A DNA stretch of 9,614 bases from Pseudomonadota bacterium. GTDB lineage: Bacteria > Pseudomonadota > Gammaproteobacteria > Burkholderiales > Thiobacillaceae. The notes under the pieces are model-generated. The model made no database searches, had not been told where the DNA came from, and saw only the letters and a list, made by a program, of their open reading frames with translations. Location of the stretch: positions 758 through 10,371 of the forward strand of contig JAJZRT010000081.1 in the NCBI GenBank assembly GCA_021802595.1, in the 5' to 3' direction. Of the stretch, positions 5,725-9,614 are shown piece by piece. Made by a program: the position numbers and the translations under genes. The stretch's first letter is position 1; each line of letters starts with the position of its first letter.

Positions 5725-6288
5725 TCAGTCCCCGAACGCCTTCGCGCCCGTCGATTCGCGCGCTTTCCTGAGCGCTTCGGCGGCGCGGGCCTTGGCGGCC
5801 TGCCGATCATCCCCGAACGCCCGCACCCCGACCGATGCGCGCGCCGCCTTGAGCGCTTCGGCGGCACGGGCCTTGGCGGCCGCCTGTTCGGCAGCCTCCT
5901 GCTGCTTCGCGCGCAGGGCTTCCTGGCGCTGGCGTTCGGCTTGCTCCGCCTTGGCGGCGGCCTCCCGCCGGGCACGCTCCTGCGCCGCCAGCTGGGCTTC
6001 GCGTTGCTGTTTTTCCTTGAGGGCCTGCTGGCGCGCCAACTCCTCCTGCCGTTTGCGCTCGGCTTGCTGACGCGCTTCCTCCGCCTTCTGGACTTCAAGC
6101 CGGGCCCGCGCTTTCTTCAGGTCTTCGCGCATCTTCTCGCCGGTCTGACGAATGCGCTCGCTCGCGGCCGTCAAGTCTTCGCCGGACACTGCGGTGCCCG
6201 AGCCAGCCTCGGCAGCATAGGCACTGACAGGCAACAAACTAACCAGCGTAAGGGCAGCGATATGCGGTGCGAGGTGCAACAGCTTCAT
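5725..6288 (-). CDS. Secreted Ala/Arg/Glu-rich coiled-coil protein of unknown function
   Basis: I do not recognise this 187-residue protein. It has a Sec signal peptide (MKLLHLAPHIAALTLVSLLP, cleavage near AYA at 25), so it should be periplasmic. From about residue 40 to 150 it is a continuous charged helix rich in Ala, Glu, Gln, Lys and Arg, with heptad-like spacing, which predicts a long coiled coil like those of TolA-type periplasmic spacers. The C-terminus holds two copies of a 24-residue unit (137-160 and 164-187, 18 of 24 identical), each ending AFGD, and the protein stops exactly at the end of the second. The ATG at 6288 was chosen over one 57 bases upstream because AAGGA lies 6-7 bases before it and the signal peptide starts there. 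It lies 163 bases downstream of clpA on the same strand, with no clear promoter, so read-through from clpA is possible. Confidence 0.75.
   Translation of the reverse strand: MKLLHLAPHIAALTLVSLLPVSAYAAEAGSGTAVSGEDLTAASERIRQTGEKMREDLKKARARLEVQKAEEARQQAERKRQEELARQQALKEKQQREAQLAAQERARREAAAKAEQAERQRQEALRAKQQEAAEQAAAKARAAEALKAARASVGVRAFGDDRQAAKARAAEALRKARESTGAKAFGD
5728..5880 (-). repeat. Tandem 81-bp duplication at the 3' end of the coiled-coil gene
   Basis: The two 72-bp units 5809-5880 and 5728-5799 are separated by 9 bases, a period of 27 codons. The encoded units share AAKARAAEAL and a closing AFGD. The nucleotide similarity, for example the shared GAGCGCTTCGGCGGC on the plus strand, suggests in-frame tandem duplication. 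Confidence 0.75.
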
Positions 6289-6451
6289 GGAGGTCCTTTC
6301 CAGATCAAGATGAGGCGCAAGTGCCGGACTGGCTGCGGACTTCACGCCTTCATCGGAATGAAGCGGAAAGCCCGGCCAGAACGCACCTGTATCTGGAACG
6401 GCTTACGACCACCCATGCAAAATCTTTATGGGTAATTTCGCCTTTGCGAAC

Positions 6452-8704
6452 TTACACCGGCACTGCCTCCTCGAATTCCAGACTGACCTTCTCGCTGGCG
6501 TCGACATCGATGGTCACCCGCCCGCCGTGCGCCAGCCTGCCGAACAGCAGCTCGTCGGCCAGCGCCTTGCGGATGGTGTCCTGGATCAGGCGTGCCATCG
6601 GGCGGGCGCCCATCAGGGGGTCGAAGCCGTGCTTGGCAAGATAGGCCTTCAGTGCATCGGTAAACACCGCCTCGACCTTCTTCTCGTGCAGCTGCTCTTC
6701 CAGCTGCATCAGGAACTTGTCGACGACCTGCAGGATGACCGGCTCGGTCAGCGGCGCGAACGGGATGATCGCGTCCAGTCGGTTGCGGAATTCGGGCGTA
6801 AACATGCGCTTGATCTCGCCCATTTCGTCGCCGCTTTCGCGCGACCCGGCGAAACCGATGGTCGCCTTGTTGAGCATTTCCGCCCCTGCGTTGGTGGTCA
6901 TGATCAGCACCACGTTGCGGAAGTCGGCCTTGCGCCCGTTGGTATCGGTCAGCGTGCCATGGTCCATCACCTGCAGCAGCACGTTGAAAATGTCCGGATG
7001 AGCCTTCTCGACTTCATCCAGCAAAACAACGGCATAGGGATGTTTGTTAACAGCTTCCGTCAACAACCCGCCCTGGTCGAAGCCGACGTAGCCCGGCGGC
7101 GCACCGATCAGCCGCGACACCGCATGGCGCTCCATGTACTCGGACATGTCGAAGCGGATCAGCTCGACGCCCAGCACATAGGCCAGCTGGCGCGCGACTT
7201 CGGTCTTGCCGACCCCGGTGGGGCCGGAAAACAGGAAGTTGCCGATCGGCTTCTGCGGGTTGCCCAGCCCGCTGCGCGACATCTTGATGGCCGTCGCCAG
7301 TGCGTCGATCGCCGCATTCTGGCCGTACACCACGGCCTTCAGGTCGCGGTCCAGCGTCTTCAGCGAATTCTTGTCGTCGGACGACACGGTCTTGGGCGGA
7401 ATCCGCGCGATCTTGGCAATGATGTCCTCGATCTCCTTCGGCGTGATGGTCCGCTTCTGCTTCGACTTCGGCAGGATGCGCTGCGCCGCGCCCGCCTCGT
7501 CGATGACGTCGATCGCCTTGTCGGGCAGGTGGCGGTCGTTGATGTAGCGCGCCGACAGCTGCGCCGCGGTGGAGAGCGCCGCCGCCGTGTATTTCACGCC
7601 GTGGTGGTCCGCTAAGCGCGAGTTCAGGCCGCGCAGGATCGCCACCGTTTCATTGACCGACGGCTCCGGCACGTCGACTTTCTGGAAACGCCGCGATAGT
7701 GCGTGATCTTTCTCGAAAATGCCTCGGTATTCGGTGTACGTGGTCGCGCCGATGCAGCGCAGGTTGCCGGACGACAACGCCGGCTTCAGCAGGTTGGAGG
7801 CATCGAGCGTGCCGCCCGACGCCGCGCCGGCGCCGATCAGCGTATGGATCTCGTCGATGAAGAGGATCGCCTTGGGATTGTCGGACAGCTGCTTCAGTAC
7901 CCCCTTGAGGCGCTGCTCGAAATCGCCGCGGTACTTGGTGCCGGCCAGCAAGGCGCCCATGTCGAGCGCATACACCGTGCTCTGCGCGAGGATGTCGGGG
8001 ACCGAGCTCTCGACGATGCGACGCGCCAGGCCTTCCGCAATCGCGGTCTTGCCCACGCCGGCCTCGCCGACCAGCAGGGGGTTGTTCTTGCGGCGGCGGC
8101 ACAGCGTCTGGATCACGCGCTCGAGCTCCTGGTCGCGCCCGATCAGCGGGTCGATCTTGCCGGCCAGCGCCTGGGCGTTCAGATTCTGCGCAAAGCTGTC
8201 GAGCGGCGAACTGGCCGGCGCCTCGGCGTTGGCTTCCGAAGCTTCCTCCGGACGCACCGGCTCGCTTTGCGGCGTCTTGGTAATGCCGTGGGAGATGAAA
8301 TTGACGATATCGAGCCGCGTCACGCCCTGCTGGCTGAGGAAGTACACGGCATGCGAGTCCTTTTCGCCGAACACCGCCACCAGCACGTTGGCGCCGGTCA
8401 CTTCCTTCTTGCCGGACGACTGCACATGCAGGATGGCGCGCTGGATCACGCGCTGGAAACCCAGCGTCGGCTGGGTGTCGACCTCGCCCTCGCCCGCCAC
8501 TTTGGGCGTGTGCTCCTCGATGAACTTGCCGAGCTGGTCGCGCATCGTATCGATGTTGGCGCCGCAGGCACGCAACACCTCGGCGGCCGAAGGGTTGTCC
8601 AGCATCGCCATCAGCAGATGCTCCACCGAAATGAATTCGTGGCGCTTCTGCCGTGCGTCCATGAACGCCATGTGCAGCGTGACTTCGAGTTCCTGGGCAA
8701 TCAT
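6452..8704 (-). CDS. clpA: ClpA, ATP-dependent unfoldase subunit of the ClpAP protease
   Basis: ClpA is a cytoplasmic hexameric AAA+ unfoldase that feeds substrates to ClpP; its specificity is tuned by ClpS. The 750 residues are close to the E. coli length of about 758. The N-terminal Clp repeat domain covers about 1-140 (starting [14 protein letters not shown]). AAA-1 has Walker A GEAGVGKT at 213-220 and Walker B LFIDEIHT at 281-288. AAA-2 has Walker A GPTGVGKT at 494-501, Walker [13 protein letters not shown] at 560-571 and the GAR sensor-2 motif at 699-701. The tripeptide IGF at 616-618 is the ClpP-docking loop; its presence, and the lack of the ClpB middle domain, distinguish ClpA from ClpB. 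The start codon abuts the clpS stop (TAGATG), and GGAGG inside the clpS end serves as ribosome site, so the two genes are translationally linked. No truncation or missing motif is seen. Confidence 0.98.
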   Translation of the reverse strand: MIAQELEVTLHMAFMDARQKRHEFISVEHLLMAMLDNPSAAEVLRACGANIDTMRDQLGKFIEEHTPKVAGEGEVDTQPTLGFQRVIQRAILHVQSSGKKEVTGANVLVAVFGEKDSHAVYFLSQQGVTRLDIVNFISHGITKTPQSEPVRPEEASEANAEAPASSPLDSFAQNLNAQALAGKIDPLIGRDQELERVIQTLCRRRKNNPLLVGEAGVGKTAIAEGLARRIVESSVPDILAQSTVYALDMGALLAGTKYRGDFEQRLKGVLKQLSDNPKAILFIDEIHTLIGAGAASGGTLDASNLLKPALSSGNLRCIGATTYTEYRGIFEKDHALSRRFQKVDVPEPSVNETVAILRGLNSRLADHHGVKYTAAALSTAAQLSARYINDRHLPDKAIDVIDEAGAAQRILPKSKQKRTITPKEIEDIIAKIARIPPKTVSSDDKNSLKTLDRDLKAVVYGQNAAIDALATAIKMSRSGLGNPQKPIGNFLFSGPTGVGKTEVARQLAYVLGVELIRFDMSEYMERHAVSRLIGAPPGYVGFDQGGLLTEAVNKHPYAVVLLDEVEKAHPDIFNVLLQVMDHGTLTDTNGRKADFRNVVLIMTTNAGAEMLNKATIGFAGSRESGDEMGEIKRMFTPEFRNRLDAIIPFAPLTEPVILQVVDKFLMQLEEQLHEKKVEAVFTDALKAYLAKHGFDPLMGARPMARLIQDTIRKALADELLFGRLAHGGRVTIDVDASEKVSLEFEEAVPV

Positions 8705-9013
8705 CTAACTTTCCTCCATCGTACATTGCAGCGGATGCTGATGCTGCCGCGCGAAATCCACAACCTGCTCGACCTTGGTGTGCGCGATATCCCTTGGATA
8801 GACCCCGCACACGCCCACACCCTCAGTATGCACTTTGAGCATGATTTGTGTCGCCCGTTCTTGGTCGATGCCGAAAAACTTCCTGAGGACATGCACTACG
8901 AATTCCATCGGGGTGTAGTCGTCGTTCAGCAGCAGAACCTTGTACAAGGGGGGCGGCTTTATCTTCGCCGCAGACGGTTCCAGTAGGGTAGTGCCTTCTC
9001 GCTTGGTTGCCAT
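8705..9013 (-). CDS. clpS: ClpS, ClpAP adaptor for N-degron substrates
   Basis: ClpS is a small cytoplasmic adaptor that binds N-terminal Leu, Phe, Tyr or Trp of substrates and docks them on the ClpA N-domain. The 102 residues are close to the E. coli protein of 106. The flexible N-terminal tail (about 1-22) is followed by the core with [12 protein letters not shown] at 28-39. Asn30 and Asp31 match the residues that bind the substrate alpha-amino group, and His62 in KVHTEG completes that pocket. The [18 protein letters not shown] segment at 67-84 is typical of the family. It is the first gene of clpS-clpA and overlaps it functionally through a TAGATG junction. No strong Shine-Dalgarno precedes the start at 9013, but conservation of the reading frame supports it. 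Confidence 0.97.
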   Translation of the reverse strand: MATKREGTTLLEPSAAKIKPPPLYKVLLLNDDYTPMEFVVHVLRKFFGIDQERATQIMLKVHTEGVGVCGVYPRDIAHTKVEQVVDFARQHQHPLQCTMEES

Positions 9014-9042
9014 AGCCGGAATAAGCCTAGATTACTGGCTTT

Positions 9043-9070
9043 ATTTTGATGTGATGGGGAGAATTTTCAA
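9043..9070 (-). promoter_or_regulatory. Candidate sigma70 promoter for clpS-clpA
   Basis: On the minus strand TTGAAA (9065-9070, five of six matches) precedes CAAAAT (9043-9048, four of six) by 16 bases. The AT-rich patch is conspicuous in GC-rich surroundings and sits 30 bases before the clpS start. Assigned by eye only. Confidence 0.35.
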
Positions 9071-9387
9071 GCCCGCCGGAAGTAGGGCCAACGCATGCGC
9101 GGGCTCCCGGGGCGAAATGGCGAGAAAGACGAGTGTTCCACTCGCTTCGCTCCCCAAGCCCTGGCGCGGTTTCCAGCACCTTCGCCCGCGCAATCCGTTT
9201 CGTTTTCCAGTGTAACAGTTTTGTCCTCTGGCTTCGTCGGCAGCCGGACTTGGGGCCGGGGCTGCCGCCGCTTAAGATATTTCACGGAGGCGACTCCGGA
9301 ACGCAAGCATCCATCGTCCGGATTTGCTCGAAAGGGCCATACCCGCGTAATTTCATTGTCATGGCGGCTTGATAGATTTTGCGCATT
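9071..9387. other. Gene-free divergent intergenic region between clpS and the Tat-exported protein
   Basis: No convincing protein or tRNA gene lies here. Visible structures are a 7-bp inverted repeat AGCCCGC/GCGGGCT (9070-9076 with 9099-9105), a compact hairpin CGAGTG-TTC-CACTCG (9130-9144), and a 7-bp stem GGCAGCC/GGCTGCC (9239-9245 with 9260-9266). A weak plus-strand promoter candidate is TTGGGG (9250-9255), 17 bases, TAAGAT (9273-9278). None has a T-run that would make it a terminator. The role of these structures is unknown. Confidence 0.5.
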
Positions 9388-9415
9388 CCCGGCTGCCGGC
9401 CCGACGGCGGCCGGG
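9388..9415 (+). promoter_or_regulatory. GC-rich hairpin in the leader of the Tat-exported protein gene
   Basis: CCCGGCTGCCG (9388-9398) and CGGCGGCCGGG (9405-9415) form an 11-bp stem with one G-T wobble and a 6-base loop. It ends 16 bases before the AGGAGAG ribosome site. Only TT follows the stem, so an intrinsic terminator is doubtful; it may affect mRNA stability or translation. Confidence 0.4.
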
Positions 9416-9443
9416 TTCCACAAATCCAACCAGGAGAGCCTTC

Positions 9444-9614
9444 ATGACAGAATCCGTTTCCCTTTCGCGCCGCCGTGCGCTCCAGCTGCTTTCCGGCATG
9501 CCGATGCTGCCCCTGGCCTCGTCGCTGGCCAGCTTCCCGCTCGTGGCCGAAGCGATGCCGATGCGCGGACCGGTCCACTACCAGTTCGGCGCCATGCCGG
9601 CCCCGTCGCTGGCC
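9444..9614 (+). CDS. Twin-arginine (Tat) exported protein, N-terminal 57 residues only
   Basis: The only plus-strand gene start in the window. ATG at 9444 follows AGGAGAG with good spacing. The first residues contain SLSRRRALQLL, where S-R-R-x-A-L fits the twin-arginine motif (Arg9-Arg10 or Arg10-Arg11). A moderately hydrophobic stretch to about residue 36 follows, ending AEA as a likely cleavage site. The protein should therefore be folded in the cytoplasm, often around a cofactor, and exported to the periplasm. After the signal only about 20 residues remain (MPMRGPVHYQFGAMPAPSLA) before the window ends, too few to name a family. A secreted phosphatase of the PhoX/DUF839 kind, whose precursors often have similar Tat leaders, is a weak guess. 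Confidence 0.75.
   Translation, partial: MTESVSLSRRRALQLLSGMPMLPLASSLASFPLVAEAMPMRGPVHYQFGAMPAPSLA

Noticed and set aside
7703..8986. Long plus-strand ORF (427 codons) opposite clpA and clpS
   Set aside because: It is the antisense shadow of two certain genes in GC-rich DNA; its translation shows no domain character and it spans the clpS-clpA junction.
9351..9376. Possible PhoB box (TTGTCAT...) upstream of the Tat-exported protein
   Set aside because: Only one half-site resembles CTGTCAT; the position 11 bases further does not match, so a Pho-box claim is unsupported.
9067..9429. Minus-strand ORF of 120 codons upstream of clpS
   Set aside because: It runs through the clpS promoter candidate and several hairpins, has no ribosome site and shows low-complexity Arg/Pro/Ser composition typical of non-coding DNA.

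Overview
This is a GC-rich window, almost entirely coded on the minus strand. It looks chromosomal and betaproteobacterial, most likely Burkholderiales and perhaps close to Oxalobacteraceae. That assignment rests on protein character (an EpsD-family isomerase, a fused ManC, an OprB-type porin, the clpS-clpA pair) and base composition, not on a marker gene.

Reading along the minus strand from right to left, the order is: clpS and clpA (9013-6452), the adaptor and unfoldase of the ClpAP protease, with the clpS stop codon abutting the clpA start; a small secreted, Ala/Arg/Glu-rich coiled-coil protein of unknown function (6288-5725) that ends in a 27-residue tandem repeat; an intergenic stretch with a nested inverted repeat of REP/BIME type (5596-5711) and a plus-strand candidate small RNA with a strong intrinsic terminator (about 5487-5590); an EpsD-family peptidyl-prolyl isomerase lipoprotein (5303-4437) followed by the bifunctional GDP-mannose enzyme ManC (4320-2899), which together suggest exopolysaccharide production; and an OprB-type porin (2582-1236) followed after 74 bases by an MgtA/MgtB-type Mg2+ P-type ATPase (1161 to beyond the left edge). 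At the right edge, a Tat-exported protein of uncertain identity begins on the plus strand (9444 onward), divergent from clpS.

The most unusual part is the non-coding DNA around the porin and mgtA genes. A candidate sigma70 promoter at 2825-2853 would give a leader of about 235 nt holding four separate perfect hairpins. One of them is terminator-like. The first has a mutually exclusive alternative helix of 9 bp, and the last abuts the porin ribosome binding site. A further hairpin sits just ahead of the mgtA ribosome binding site, next to a possible Met-Asp-Cys-Pro-Pro-Arg mini-ORF. This is the arrangement expected of leader-controlled expression, possibly responding to Mg2+, but the ligand and mechanism are inference. 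The second candidate is the small RNA, which carries a repeated CUCCU loop able to pair with Shine-Dalgarno sequences.

I saw no tRNA, rRNA, CRISPR array, insertion sequence or phage gene.
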